This document shows, in pieces, positions 27,631 to 36,366 of a stretch of DNA of 64,000 nt. The notes under the pieces are model-generated. The model was not told the DNA's origin. It did not search any database and saw nothing but the letters and a program-made list of their open reading frames with translations. The translations under genes and the position numbers were made by a program. Each line of letters begins with the position of its first letter. Position 1 is the first letter of the stretch. The DNA is from Actinosynnema sp. ALI-1.44 (lineage in GTDB: Bacteria > Actinomycetota > Actinomycetes > Mycobacteriales > Pseudonocardiaceae), in contig NZ_MTQO01000040.1 in assembly GCF_001984155.1 (NCBI RefSeq), positions 62,001 to 126,000 of the forward strand, read 5' to 3'.

Positions 27631-27772
27631 CGGCGCCTCCTGTTCCCGGTGGGACCTGCCGAGATTACCGCCACGGACGGTAGCCAGGAAGATCGGATAA
27701 CGGGAGATCCTCGGCCGTGGACTCGCGGAATGTTCCTCGCCGAACTGATCCACTCCACCCGTGCTCACGCCG

Positions 27773-27818
27773 GAAGGCCGCATCCCGACACGGGACGAGC
27801 GCGAGATGCGGGCCTTCG
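27773..27818. terminator. Hairpin terminator of the alcohol dehydrogenase gene
   Basis: GGAAGGCCGCATC (27773-27785) pairs with GATGCGGGCCTTC (27806-27818) apart from one bulge. It lies 22 nt beyond the minus-strand stop at 27840. Confidence 0.6.
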
Positions 27819-27839
27819 CGCATACTTGTCTGGCCTGGC

Positions 27840-28922
27840 TCAGGATTTGAACACGAGCAGTGACCGCGCGCCGGTGCCGGTCTTCATCCGCTCGAACGCG
27901 TCGGCCACGCCGTCCAGTCCGATCCGGTGTGACACAAGCGGTTCGAGGTCCAGCCTGCCGAGTTCGATCTGGGTGGCCAGTGCCGGGATGTCCCGGTCGG
28001 GATCGCCGGAGCCGTACACCGAGACACCGAGGGTCCTGGCGAAGTGGTAGAGCTCCAACGCGCTGAAACTGACCTGGTCGTCCTTGCGGCCCGCGCCGAC
28101 GATCGTCGCCCTGCCGCCGCGCCGCGTCGTCTGCCATGCGGTCCGGATCGTCTTCGAGTTGCCGACGCATTCGAGCGCGTGGTCGACACCCCGCCCGCCG
28201 GTCAGCCCCCGGATTTCCTTGGCCAGCTTGTCGTGCGCGAGGATGAAGTGCGTCGCGCCCGCGTCCCGGGCGAGTTTCTCCTTCTCCGGCGCGACATCCA
28301 CCGCGATGATCGGCGCGGCACCGGCCAGCCGTGCGCCGATGATCGCCGACAGGCCCACGCCACCCAGCCCGATGACCACAACGGATTCACCCGACCGCAC
28401 TCCGGCGGTGTTGCGGACCGCGCCTATGCCCGTCACGACCGCACAGCCCAGCAGTGCCGCAACGTCCAACGGCACACCGTCCGACAACGGCACGACACCG
28501 GCCTGATCGACCACGACCTCTTCGGCGAACCCACCCACACCCAGGGTGACGTGCAGCGGATCTCCGTCGATCGTGCCGCGAGGCAGGCTCGACATGCCTT
28601 CCACGGCCGTGCACAGCCACGGCTGCTGGTTGAGGCAGAACCAGCAGTGCCTGCACGCGGGCGCCCAGTTCACCACCACCCGGTCGCCGACCGCCACACG
28701 CGTGACCTCCGAACCGACCTCGGCGATCGTCCCGGCCGCCTCGTGCCCGAGCACGAGCGGGAACTGGGGCGCGAACGTGCCGTTGATCATGGAGAGGTCC
28801 GAGTGGCACACACCCGCGGCCGCGACCCGCACACGAACGTCGCGTGGGCCGGGGGCGGGCAGTTCGATCTCGCGGACCTGGATGTCCGCGTCGGGTCCTG
28901 CTGCTACAGCCGCGTTCACCAT
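27840..28922 (-). CDS. Zinc-dependent medium-chain alcohol dehydrogenase, class III-like
   Basis: ATG 28922 has GGAG 9 nt upstream; starts at 28937 and 28949 are possible. The 360-residue protein has catalytic zinc ligands in AGVCHSDL (about 37-44) and GHEAAG (about 60-65), a structural zinc cluster CRHCWFCLNQQPWLC (about 91-105), and the NAD fold VIGLGGVGLSAI (about 185-196). It resembles the actinobacterial Rxyl_3153/MSMEG-type NDMA-linked or mycothiol-associated alcohol dehydrogenases. It oxidises an alcohol or hydroxyacyl compound to the aldehyde or ketone; substrate not resolved. It is divergent from the racemase gene. Confidence 0.87.
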   Translation of the reverse strand: MVNAAVAAGPDADIQVREIELPAPGPRDVRVRVAAAGVCHSDLSMINGTFAPQFPLVLGHEAAGTIAEVGSEVTRVAVGDRVVVNWAPACRHCWFCLNQQPWLCTAVEGMSSLPRGTIDGDPLHVTLGVGGFAEEVVVDQAGVVPLSDGVPLDVAALLGCAVVTGIGAVRNTAGVRSGESVVVIGLGGVGLSAIIGARLAGAAPIIAVDVAPEKEKLARDAGATHFILAHDKLAKEIRGLTGGRGVDHALECVGNSKTIRTAWQTTRRGGRATIVGAGRKDDQVSFSALELYHFARTLGVSVYGSGDPDRDIPALATQIELGRLDLEPLVSHRIGLDGVADAFERMKTGTGARSLLVFKS

Positions 28923-29005
28923 GCGGCCATTCTCCATGGCGTGGTTCACAATTTTCCGTACGGTGTTAGGTATGCGATAAATTACTGGCGAGTAGGAGGT
29001 GGTCG

Positions 29006-30163
29006 ATGGTGAGCACGGGACCGCTCGCGGGTGTCCGCGTGGTCGAGCTCGCCGGGATCGGCCCGGCCCCGTTCTGCGCGATGCACCTGGCCGACCTGGG
29101 TGCCGACGTGGTCAGGATCGACCGGCCCGGCTCGATTCCGGTCGCGGGTCCGCCCGACCGCGACCTGCTCAACCGCAACAAACGCTCGGTCATGGTCGAT
29201 CTGAAGAACGACCGCGGTGCCGAGGTCGTGCTGCGGCTGGCCGAGCAGGCGCACGTGCTGATCGAGGGCTTCCGGCCCGGCGTCGCCGAACGCCTCGGCA
29301 TCGGCCCTGAGCAGTGCTGGGAGCGCAATCCCCGGCTCGTCTACGGCCGGATGACCGGGTGGGGCCAGGAAGGGCCGCTCGCGCACTCCGCGGGCCACGA
29401 CATCGCCTACATCGGCATCACCGGCGTCCTGCACGCCATCGGCCGGGCCGACGGCCCGCCGCAGGTGCCCCTCAACCTCGTCGGTGACTTCGGCGGCGGC
29501 TCGCTGTACCTGGCCGTCGGCGTCCTCTCGGCGTTGCGGCACGCCGAGCAGACCGGCAAGGGCCAGGTGGTGGACGCCGCGATCGTCGACGGCGCGGCGC
29601 ATCTCGCGACCATGATCTACGGCCTCGCGTCGGCTGGCGTCTGGCAGCCGCAGCGTGGCGTGAACCTGCTGGACACGGGCGCACCGTTCTATGACGTGTA
29701 CGAGACGTCGGACGGCGAGTACATGGCCGTCGGCCCGTTGGAGCCGCAGTTCTACAAGGAGTTCGTGCGGCTGCTCGGCATCGACGGCGAGGACGGCCTG
29801 CCCACCCAGTTCGAGATCCCGCGCTGGCCGGAGCTGCGCAAGCGGTTCGCCGAGGTGTTCGCCACCCGGACTCGTGCCGAGTGGGCAGCGGTGTTCGAGG
29901 GGACGGACGCCTGCGTCGCGCCGATCCTGTCGCTCACCGAGGCAGCCGACCACCCGCACATCGCCGCACGCGGCACGCTCGTCGAGCGCGGTGGGCTGGT
30001 CCAGCCCGCGCCCGCGCCGAGGTTCACCGAAACACCGGCCGAGCTGCGCACCCCACCCGCTCTGCCCGGTCAGCACACCAGGAACGCGCTGGCCGACTGG
30101 GGATTCCAGGACATCGACGAGCTGCTGGCACACGGCGCCGTACAGGAACGGGACAACTCATGA
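29006..30163 (+). CDS. mcr: Alpha-methylacyl-CoA racemase (family III CoA-transferase fold)
   Basis: AGGAGG lies 7 nt before the ATG. The 385-residue protein belongs to the CaiB/BaiF family. It has the racemase-type residues: histidine in SAGHDIAYIGITG (about 128-140) and aspartate in NLVGDFGGGSLYLAVG (about 152-167), matching the His-Asp proton shuttle of Mycobacterium tuberculosis MCR. It interconverts 2R- and 2S-methylacyl-CoA, needed before beta-oxidation of sterol side chains and methyl-branched fatty acids. It overlaps the next gene by 4 nt. A CoA-transferase function is the alternative but the racemase residues favour MCR. Confidence 0.87.
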   Translation: MVSTGPLAGVRVVELAGIGPAPFCAMHLADLGADVVRIDRPGSIPVAGPPDRDLLNRNKRSVMVDLKNDRGAEVVLRLAEQAHVLIEGFRPGVAERLGIGPEQCWERNPRLVYGRMTGWGQEGPLAHSAGHDIAYIGITGVLHAIGRADGPPQVPLNLVGDFGGGSLYLAVGVLSALRHAEQTGKGQVVDAAIVDGAAHLATMIYGLASAGVWQPQRGVNLLDTGAPFYDVYETSDGEYMAVGPLEPQFYKEFVRLLGIDGEDGLPTQFEIPRWPELRKRFAEVFATRTRAEWAAVFEGTDACVAPILSLTEAADHPHIAARGTLVERGGLVQPAPAPRFTETPAELRTPPALPGQHTRNALADWGFQDIDELLAHGAVQERDNS

Positions 30164-31188
30164 AGATCAGCACGCAGGTGATGTACGCGGGCAACCCCAA
30201 GGAGCTGATCGACCAGGTCGTCAGCCTGGAGAACGCCGGGCTGGACCAGGTCTGGTTCGCCGAGGCGTACGGCTTCGACTCGCCGACGCTGATGGGTTAC
30301 GTCGCCGCGAAGACCGAGCGGGTCCAGATCGGCTCGGCGATCCTGCCGATCTACACGCGTACGCCCGCGTTGATCGCCCAGACCGCGGCCGGTCTCGACG
30401 CGGTGTCCGAGGGCCGTGCGATTCTCGGGCTCGGCGCGTCCGGCCCGCAGGTCATCGAGGGCTGGCACGGCGTGCCGTACGACAAGCCGCTCGGCCGCAC
30501 CCGTGAGGTCATCGACATCTGCCGCCGGATCTGGCGCCGCGAGATCATCACCAACGAGGGCAACTACCCGATCCCGCTGCCCGAGGGCCAGGGCACCGGC
30601 CTGGGCAAGCCGCTGAAGATCCTGACGCACCCGGTCCGCCCGGAGATCCCGATCTACGTCGCGTCCCTCGGCGACAAGAACGTCCAGCTGACCGCCGAGG
30701 TCGCCGACGGCTGGCTGCCGACGCTGTTCATCCCGGAGAAGGCCGATGACGTCTGGGGCGACGCGCTGGCCAAGGGCAAGGCCAAGCGCGACCCGGCGCT
30801 GGGCGAGTTGGAGATCGTCGCGGGCGGCATGCTGTCGATCGGCGAGGGGCTCGAGGACCTGCGGGACGCCTCGCGCCCGTACATCGCGCTGTACGTCGGC
30901 GGGATGGGCGCGAAGGGCCGCAACTTCTACAACGACCTGGCCAAGCGGTACGGCTACGAGGCCGAGGCGGAGAAGATCCAGGAGCTCTACCTGTCGGGCA
31001 AGAAGGAAGAGGCCGCCGCGGCCGTTCCGGCCGAGTTCGTCGAGCTGATGAACCTGGTCGGGCCGGAGAGCTACGTCAAGGAGCGCATCCAGGCGTTCAA
31101 GGAGGCCGGGGTGACCACGTTGAACGTGACCCCGATCGGCGAGAACCCGGCCAAACTCGTCGAGCAGGTCAAGGAGTGGGTGTCCTAG
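30160..31188 (+). CDS. LLM-class F420-dependent oxidoreductase
   Basis: The ATG overlaps the racemase stop (ATGA). The 342-residue protein is a luciferase-like monooxygenase-fold enzyme of the F420-dependent branch: MKISTQVMYAG start, GLDQVWFAEAYGFDS (about 28-42), GRAILGLGASGPQVIEGW (about 85-102) and IYVASLGDKNVQLTAEVADGW (split around 165-186). The GLGASGPQVIEGW segment is shared with mycobacterial Rv3520c, found in a sterol-catabolism region. It presumably reduces or oxidises a CoA thioester or related compound; coupling to the racemase suggests a role in branched acyl or sterol side-chain metabolism. Confidence 0.88.
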   Translation: MKISTQVMYAGNPKELIDQVVSLENAGLDQVWFAEAYGFDSPTLMGYVAAKTERVQIGSAILPIYTRTPALIAQTAAGLDAVSEGRAILGLGASGPQVIEGWHGVPYDKPLGRTREVIDICRRIWRREIITNEGNYPIPLPEGQGTGLGKPLKILTHPVRPEIPIYVASLGDKNVQLTAEVADGWLPTLFIPEKADDVWGDALAKGKAKRDPALGELEIVAGGMLSIGEGLEDLRDASRPYIALYVGGMGAKGRNFYNDLAKRYGYEAEAEKIQELYLSGKKEEAAAAVPAEFVELMNLVGPESYVKERIQAFKEAGVTTLNVTPIGENPAKLVEQVKEWVS

Positions 31189-31198
31189 CCTGGACTCC

Positions 31199-32548
31199 GT
31201 GAATACTGTCATCACGGGCGCTTACATCGCGACAGTCGACGGGCACGACACGGAACACGCCGACGGTTATCTGGCCATTGTGGACGGGCGGATCGCCGCG
31301 GTCGGGTCCGGTGCCGTGCCCGCCGAGTACGCGGACCTCAATCGGGTCGACGCGTCCGGATGCCTGGTCACACCGGGTTTGGTGAACACGCACCACCACC
31401 TCTACCAATGGGCCACGCGGGGTTACGCCCAACAAGAGGACCTGTTCGGCTGGTTGACCGCGCTCTACCCGGTGTGGGCCGGGATCGACGCGGACATCGT
31501 GGCGGCGACCTCCGCCGCCGGGCTGGGCATGCTGGCGTTGTCCGGCTGCACGACCGCGGCCGACCACCACTACGTCTTCCCCCGTGACGGCGGGGACGTC
31601 TTCGGGGCGTTGGTCGACGCCGGGCGGCGGATCGGGATCCGGCTGCACGCCGTGCGCGGCTCGATGGACCGCGGCGAGTCCGACGGCGGTCTGCCGCCGG
31701 ACTCCATCGTGGAGACGACATCCGCCGCGCTCGAGCACACCGAGCAGGCGATCGGCGAGTACCACGACCCCGCGCCGGACGCGAGGATCCAGGTCGCCGT
31801 CGGCCCGTGTTCGCCCTTCTCGGCCAGCCTCGACCTGATGCGCGGAGCCGCCGAGATCGCGCGCCGGCACGGTGTCCGGCTGCACACGCACCTCGCCGAG
31901 ACCAAGGACGAGCAGGAGCAGTGCCAGCGGGAATTCGGCAAGACCCCGGTCGAGTACGCCGAAAGCCTAGGCTGGCTGGGCGACGACGTGTGGCTGGCGC
32001 ACGGCGTGCACCTCGACGGCGACGAGATCCCGTTGATGGCGAGGACAGGCACCGGAATCGCGCACTGCCCGAGCTCGAACGCCCGGGTGGCCGCCGGAAT
32101 GGCACCGGTCAGGGCGCTGCTGGACGCCGGTGCGCCCGTCGGGCTGGGAGTCGACGGGGTGGCGTCCAACGAGTCCGGGGGACTGGCCGAAGAACTGCGT
32201 CAAGCGTTGCTGACCGCACGGCAGCGTGGCGGGGCGGACTCGTTGACCGCGCGGCAGGCCTTGCGGATCGGCACCATCGGCGGCGCCCGCTGCCTGGGAC
32301 GTCAGGACCACATCGGCTCGATCGAACCGGGCAAGCAGGCCGACCTCGCGGTGTGGCGGCTGGACACGCTCGCCCACGCGGGAATCGTGGACCCGGTCGC
32401 CGCGCTGGTGTTCGGGCGTGTGCCGCCGCTGGAACTGTTGCTCGTCGGCGGTGAGCAGGTGGTCGAGAACAACCGCCTGCTCACCGCCGACGAACCAACC
32501 CTCACCCAGGCCCTACAAACCGCCTGCTCAAGACTTGTGAGTGGTTAG
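31199..32548 (+). CDS. 8-oxoguanine deaminase (amidohydrolase superfamily)
   Basis: The 449-residue protein has metal ligands in TPGLVNTHHHLYQWATRG (about 58-75), the histidine of HTHLAETKDEQEQC (about 225-238), a later histidine in WLAHGVHLD, and the aspartate in GLGVDGVASNESG (about 317-329). The HHHLYQ sequence and length fit the 8-oxoguanine deaminase branch of the ATZ/TRZ amidohydrolases, which convert 8-oxoguanine to urate and ammonia. GTG 31199 starts 11 nt after the LLM gene with a weak ribosome site. A chlorohydrolase-like alternative substrate cannot be excluded. Its stop codon lies inside a terminator hairpin. Confidence 0.85.
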   Translation: MNTVITGAYIATVDGHDTEHADGYLAIVDGRIAAVGSGAVPAEYADLNRVDASGCLVTPGLVNTHHHLYQWATRGYAQQEDLFGWLTALYPVWAGIDADIVAATSAAGLGMLALSGCTTAADHHYVFPRDGGDVFGALVDAGRRIGIRLHAVRGSMDRGESDGGLPPDSIVETTSAALEHTEQAIGEYHDPAPDARIQVAVGPCSPFSASLDLMRGAAEIARRHGVRLHTHLAETKDEQEQCQREFGKTPVEYAESLGWLGDDVWLAHGVHLDGDEIPLMARTGTGIAHCPSSNARVAAGMAPVRALLDAGAPVGLGVDGVASNESGGLAEELRQALLTARQRGGADSLTARQALRIGTIGGARCLGRQDHIGSIEPGKQADLAVWRLDTLAHAGIVDPVAALVFGRVPPLELLLVGGEQVVENNRLLTADEPTLTQALQTACSRLVSG

Positions 32549-32584
32549 AACCCAAGCGGTTCTAACCGGACTGAACACTCACGA
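32535..32584. terminator. Bidirectional GTGAGTG-family hairpin between convergent genes
   Basis: Inner arms GGTTAGAACC (32543-32552) and GGTTCTAACC (32558-32567) pair perfectly. Outer TTGTGAGTG pairs with CACTCACGA (32576-32584) after an 8-nt bulge. The deaminase TAG stop (32546-32548) is within the stem, and the rsr stop is 4 nt beyond. Confidence 0.75.
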
Positions 32585-32587
32585 GGT

Positions 32588-34156
32588 TCAGAAGGGCCAA
32601 TCGGCGTTTCTCGCGGCTTCGAGCAACGGGATCATGCGGAACGTCGCGTCCGTCAGTCCACCGAACTCGTGCCGGTTGTCCGCTCCCGTCGCGTACGCCG
32701 CTGGGGCGTACCCGCCGAGGTTGAACCCGTAGATCGGGACGTTCCTCTTGACGGCCTCGGAGACGTCACCCTGGATCGTCTGCATGTCCGAGATGATGAA
32801 CACTCGATCATGCCTGCGGTAGGAACTCCGCAACGCTCCAGCGATGTCTGTGCCGTGTCCGACCTCGCCGATGCGACGCAGGAACCGCTCGACCTCCCGC
32901 AGGATCGATCCGCCCTTGCGGATCTTGTGGTGGAACGTGCCGCTGGCGAAGCCGACGACGTCGACATCCTCGCCCTTGGCGCCGAGCGCGACACCGAACA
33001 CCGCCGCCGCCTTCGCCGGGGTGACGCTGGACCGCTTGGAGTAGCCCACGCTGGTCATCGACGCCGAAGTGTCGATGAGGATCAGCGAACGCCCAGGCAA
33101 CGACGGCAGGTTGCGGAGCGAAGCGCGCAATGCGTCGTCCAATGCCTTGCCCCACCGGAGGTTGGGCGCGGACTCGTACGCCGACAGGAACCGGAACGGG
33201 AACTGCCTGGACTTCGCCACCTGCTCGGGGTCGGCCAACCGCGCCGCCACCTTCGCGGCGACCTCGTCCGACACGCCCGCCTCGTCGAAGTTCCGCAGGT
33301 TACGCAGCAAAGCCATGTAACCCATCGACGGGATGTTCGCCTCCCACAGCCGCGCCTTGTCCACCTTGGACCCTAACTGGGACAGGGTGTCCTCCCACGT
33401 CATGCCCGCGTCACGCAGCGCGTCCGCCTCGACGAACGTCACCGGGGTATCGGCCTGTGACATCCCGGCCCGCAGCGCGGCATTGGCGTTGAGCACACGC
33501 AGCGATTCCGGGATCGGGTTGTCACGCTTGTGCCGACGGTCGAGCGCGTGCGTGAACAGCGCGCCCTGCCATTCCTGCTTCGTCTTGGGGTGCACGAGGT
33601 CGATGACGTCCGCGAACCGGAATCCCTTGGAGTCGGTGTCGTACTTCACCAGCGAGCGCTCGTTGTACAGGCGCAGCACGGCATCCGCCACGCCACGCTT
33701 GACCGGCTTCGGGATCGTCCTGCTGTACTTCGACGTCCAGTACGCGAGCATCTCGCCCGGCTCGTCCGCGCGTCGCAGTACCGAACCGACGACCTGTCGT
33801 GACATGCCGTCGAGGTTCGCATCGAGTCGCGCCTTGGTGAACTCCGCGGCGCCGACGAGGGAAGCGGACCGCATGTTCGCCTCCGAACGCAGCCACGCCA
33901 GCAGTCGCGCCGTCCACTCTGGATCCGCGATCGTCGCGCGCCTGACCAGGGTCGCGTAACGGTCGTCGCGGTCGTCCGCCGACTCGTAGAACGTCTTCTC
34001 GCCGACCATGTTGGAGACAGCGAGAAGGAACAGCGCGGACTTCACGTCGCGCTCGTAGCCCGAGCCGCCCTCGAACGTGCGCGTCGACGGCTTCTTCTTC
34101 GTGGTGACAGGGGAATGGGCCTGGGGCTTCGTCGCGGACGTGTTGAACTTGGACAC
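32588..34156 (-). CDS. rsr: Ro60 orthologue Rsr, TROVE and von Willebrand A domain RNA-binding protein
   Basis: The 522-residue protein has an N-terminal TROVE (HEAT-repeat ring) domain, about residues 25-340, including FYESADDRDDRYATLVR and QEWQGALFTHALDRRHKR, and a C-terminal von Willebrand A domain with a complete MIDAS start IDTSASM (DxSxS, about 365) and later GTD and SD residues. Ro60 proteins are rings that bind misfolded RNA ends and Y RNAs; bacterial Rsr couples to PNPase for structured RNA decay, mostly under stress. GTG 34156 is preceded by GAGG. A tRNA-like RNA is encoded on the same strand directly upstream, as expected for rsr loci. Confidence 0.93.
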   Translation of the reverse strand: MSKFNTSATKPQAHSPVTTKKKPSTRTFEGGSGYERDVKSALFLLAVSNMVGEKTFYESADDRDDRYATLVRRATIADPEWTARLLAWLRSEANMRSASLVGAAEFTKARLDANLDGMSRQVVGSVLRRADEPGEMLAYWTSKYSRTIPKPVKRGVADAVLRLYNERSLVKYDTDSKGFRFADVIDLVHPKTKQEWQGALFTHALDRRHKRDNPIPESLRVLNANAALRAGMSQADTPVTFVEADALRDAGMTWEDTLSQLGSKVDKARLWEANIPSMGYMALLRNLRNFDEAGVSDEVAAKVAARLADPEQVAKSRQFPFRFLSAYESAPNLRWGKALDDALRASLRNLPSLPGRSLILIDTSASMTSVGYSKRSSVTPAKAAAVFGVALGAKGEDVDVVGFASGTFHHKIRKGGSILREVERFLRRIGEVGHGTDIAGALRSSYRRHDRVFIISDMQTIQGDVSEAVKRNVPIYGFNLGGYAPAAYATGADNRHEFGGLTDATFRMIPLLEAARNADWPF

Positions 34157-34205
34157 GATGGACCTCGGTGTTCACGAGGGAGTGCACACGAAAACCGGAT
34201 GTGGG

Positions 34206-34325
34206 CCCGAGATCGAACTCGGGGACAGTACAAGCTGCTCTGTCCATCTGAGCTACGACGGCACGAGAGCCGTCGGCGGGACTCGAACCCGCGACCCGCC
34301 CATTATCAGTGGAAGTAACCGTTCC
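34206..34325 (-). ncRNA. Candidate Y RNA (YrlA type) with permuted tRNA-like module
   Basis: Read on the minus strand, this segment carries tRNA parts in circularly permuted order. An anticodon-arm-like stem-loop (34314-34298, loop CTGATAA) leads through GGGTC into a canonical T arm, GCGGGTTCGAGTCCCGC (34292-34276). Then come an acceptor strand CGACGGC (34275-34269), a 6-nt loop, the complementary acceptor strand GCCGTCG (34262-34256), TA, and a D arm GCTCAGATGGACAGAGC (34253-34237). A final hairpin at 34223-34206 contains GTTCGAT. The acceptor stem is closed by a loop, so this cannot be an ordinary tRNA gene. A tRNA mimic near rsr is what is known for bacterial YrlA RNAs. Exact ends and the Rsr-binding stem are not resolved. 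Confidence 0.65.
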
Positions 34326-34417
34326 CTTCGCACCGGGCACCACATCTGGAGTTGTGACTCCCGAGATCAGATCGCCCGCGGTTGTGGATTCGTTTCGAGC
34401 GAAGGAACTGCGGGCTT
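34326..34417 (-). other. Second structured non-coding segment upstream of the Y RNA candidate
   Basis: No gene fits here. GCCCGCGGTT near 34374 pairs with AACTGCGGGC ending at 34415 with one mismatch. A smaller stem GGAGT-CACA-ACTCC lies at 34348-34361 (minus strand). The 12-mer CTTCGCACCGGG occurs at 34326-34337 and again at 34415-34426, suggesting a duplicated unit. It may be a leader of the Y RNA transcript or a second, diverged Y RNA. Confidence 0.4.
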
Positions 34418-34460
34418 CGCACCGGGAGATGCTGGCGTGAGCCTAACAACTCCCGGTGCG
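34418..34460. terminator. 11-bp hairpin terminator of the acyl-CoA ligase gene
   Basis: CGCACCGGGAG (34418-34428) pairs perfectly with CTCCCGGTGCG (34450-34460) around a 21-nt loop, 15 nt beyond the minus-strand ligase stop at 34475. Confidence 0.65.
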
Positions 34461-34474
34461 CGTGATCCACCGAT

Positions 34475-36301
34475 TTACTGGTACAGCGACTCGATCGCGG
34501 CGGAGTACCGGTCGGTGATCACCCGGCGCTTGAGCTTCAGCGTCGGCGTCACCTCGCCGGATTCCGGCGTCCACGTCTGCGGCAGGACCGTGTATTTCTT
34601 GATCTGTTCGACGTTGGCCAGCACCGAGTTGGCCTCCTGCACGAGCTTCTCGATCTCCTGGAGCACAGCGGGCTGCTCGGCCAGGTTCTCGGTGGGAATT
34701 CCCCTTGCCTGCGCCCAGAGCGGCGCGGCTTCGTCGTCCAGCACGATCAACGCGGTGACGAACGGCCGCCTGTCACCGATCGCGACCGCCTGGCTGATCA
34801 GGGGATGCGCCCGCAGCAGTCCCTCGACCTTGGCAGGCGCGATGTTCTTGCCGCCGGAGGTGATGATGAGTTCCTTCTTGCGGTCGGTGATGTAGACGTA
34901 CCCGTCCTCGTCGATCCGGCCGACGTCACCGGTGGCGTACCAGCCGTCCTCGTCCACGTCCGGCTTGATCGAGCCGTCCGGCTGCAAGTACCCCATGAAC
35001 ACCATCGGCCCGCGGACAAGCAGCTCGTTGTCCTCGCCGAGCTTGACCTCGATACCCGGCAACGGCGCGCCGACCGAGCCGACCCGGTAGCGGTCCGGGA
35101 GGTTCTCGGTCACCGCGCCGGTGGTCTCGCTCAGGCCCCACAGCTCGTACACGCGGATGCCGAGGCTGGCGAGGAAGTCCAACACCGATGTCGGAATGGG
35201 CGCGGCGCCGCTGTTGCCGCCCCGGTGCATCTGGTCGAGGCCCAGCATCGTCCTGATGGGCAGCAAGGCTTTCTCGTCAAGCGCCTTGGCTCGTGCGGCA
35301 AGGTCCTCCGGCACGGGTTTGCCCTCGCTGCCCAGCCGCCACACCTCCGACGCGGCGTCCCTCGCCATCTGCACGCCGGCGCGTTGTTCCTCAGGCAAGG
35401 CGCCAAGACCGCCCTGCATCGCGGCGGTCATCTTCTCCCAGACCCGCGGCACACCGAACAAGCCGAACGGCCGGACACCGTGCAAGGCCGAAACGAGCTG
35501 GGTGTGGTCAGGCACCGCGGTCACGTGCGCGGCCGCGTACACCGGCATGTAGATCCCGAGCACGCGTTCGGCGATGTGCGCCAACGGCAAGTACGCGACA
35601 GACCTGCCGAACATCGGCAGCGGGTGCACGAGGTCCACCGAAGCCATCTCGGACAACACGTTGCGGTGGCTGATCACGACGCCCTTGGGGTCACCGGTGG
35701 TCCCGGACGTGTAGATCATGCACACCGGCTGGTCCTGCGTGATCGCGTCGGTGAGCCGTTCGAAGGCCTCGGGGTCCGCGGCGTGCTTCGCCGTGCCCTT
35801 CTCGAAGACCTCCCGGTACGACACGTAGCGGTCGTCGCCGTCGGGGATCGCGGATTCGTCGATCACCACGACCTTGCGCAGATCCGGCAGGCTGTCCAGA
35901 ACAGGAGCCCAGCGAGAGATCTCGCCCGCGCCCTCGACGACCACGACCGGCGCGGCGCTGTGCTTGGCGACGAAAGCGATCTGTTCACTGGACAACGTGT
36001 CGTACGCCGTGCACGAGACCGCACTGAGGTGCATCGCGCCGAGGTCGACGATCCAGTGTTCCGGTCGGCGTGACGCCATGATCAGCATCCGGTCCCCGGA
36101 ACCGAGCCCGAGCTCCGCAAGTCCGTGCGCCAGCGCGGCGACCTGTTCGCGGAACTGGGCCCACGTCAGCGTGGTGACCTCGCCGGGACTCCACCCCTTG
36201 CTCAACGCCGGTTTGTCTCCGAACTCGGTCGCGTTCCGCCGCATGATGGTCGCGATCGTCTGGCCATGGATAGCGCGCTCTACCTCGTCGGCTCTGCCCA
36301 C
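34475..36301 (-). CDS. Long-chain fatty acid-CoA ligase, FadD15-like
   Basis: GTG 36301 has GGAG 6 nt upstream. The 608-residue adenylating enzyme has the P-loop MIYTSGTTGDPKGVV (about 193-207), the A5 region YELWGLSETTG (about 383-393), the ATP-ribose aspartate in YATGDVGRIDEDGYV (about 452-466) and the C-terminal lysine region near PTLKLKRR (about 587-594). It activates fatty acids to acyl-AMP and then acyl-CoA in the cytosol. Length and the AHIAERVLG segment fit the AMP-forming FadD15 group. It supplies acyl-CoA for the surrounding lipid genes such as the wax ester synthase, but no operon partner is fused to it. Confidence 0.92.
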   Translation of the reverse strand: MGRADEVERAIHGQTIATIMRRNATEFGDKPALSKGWSPGEVTTLTWAQFREQVAALAHGLAELGLGSGDRMLIMASRRPEHWIVDLGAMHLSAVSCTAYDTLSSEQIAFVAKHSAAPVVVVEGAGEISRWAPVLDSLPDLRKVVVIDESAIPDGDDRYVSYREVFEKGTAKHAADPEAFERLTDAITQDQPVCMIYTSGTTGDPKGVVISHRNVLSEMASVDLVHPLPMFGRSVAYLPLAHIAERVLGIYMPVYAAAHVTAVPDHTQLVSALHGVRPFGLFGVPRVWEKMTAAMQGGLGALPEEQRAGVQMARDAASEVWRLGSEGKPVPEDLAARAKALDEKALLPIRTMLGLDQMHRGGNSGAAPIPTSVLDFLASLGIRVYELWGLSETTGAVTENLPDRYRVGSVGAPLPGIEVKLGEDNELLVRGPMVFMGYLQPDGSIKPDVDEDGWYATGDVGRIDEDGYVYITDRKKELIITSGGKNIAPAKVEGLLRAHPLISQAVAIGDRRPFVTALIVLDDEAAPLWAQARGIPTENLAEQPAVLQEIEKLVQEANSVLANVEQIKKYTVLPQTWTPESGEVTPTLKLKRRVITDRYSAAIESLYQ

Positions 36302-36366
36302 CGTCGCTCCTTTGCGTCCGCCCGGACCTGCAAACTAGAACAAAGCGGCCGCCAACTCCATACTTG

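Noticed and set aside
26251-28170. Extension of the WS/DGAT gene to 28170
   Set aside because: The first 180 residues are Arg-rich and overlap the alcohol dehydrogenase gene; the ATG at 27630 has AGGAGG and the family N-terminus.
34298-34314. tRNA-Ile (GAU) gene suggested by CTGATAA loop and T arm
   Set aside because: The acceptor strands are joined by a short loop and the D arm lies downstream of the T arm, so a normal tRNA cannot form.
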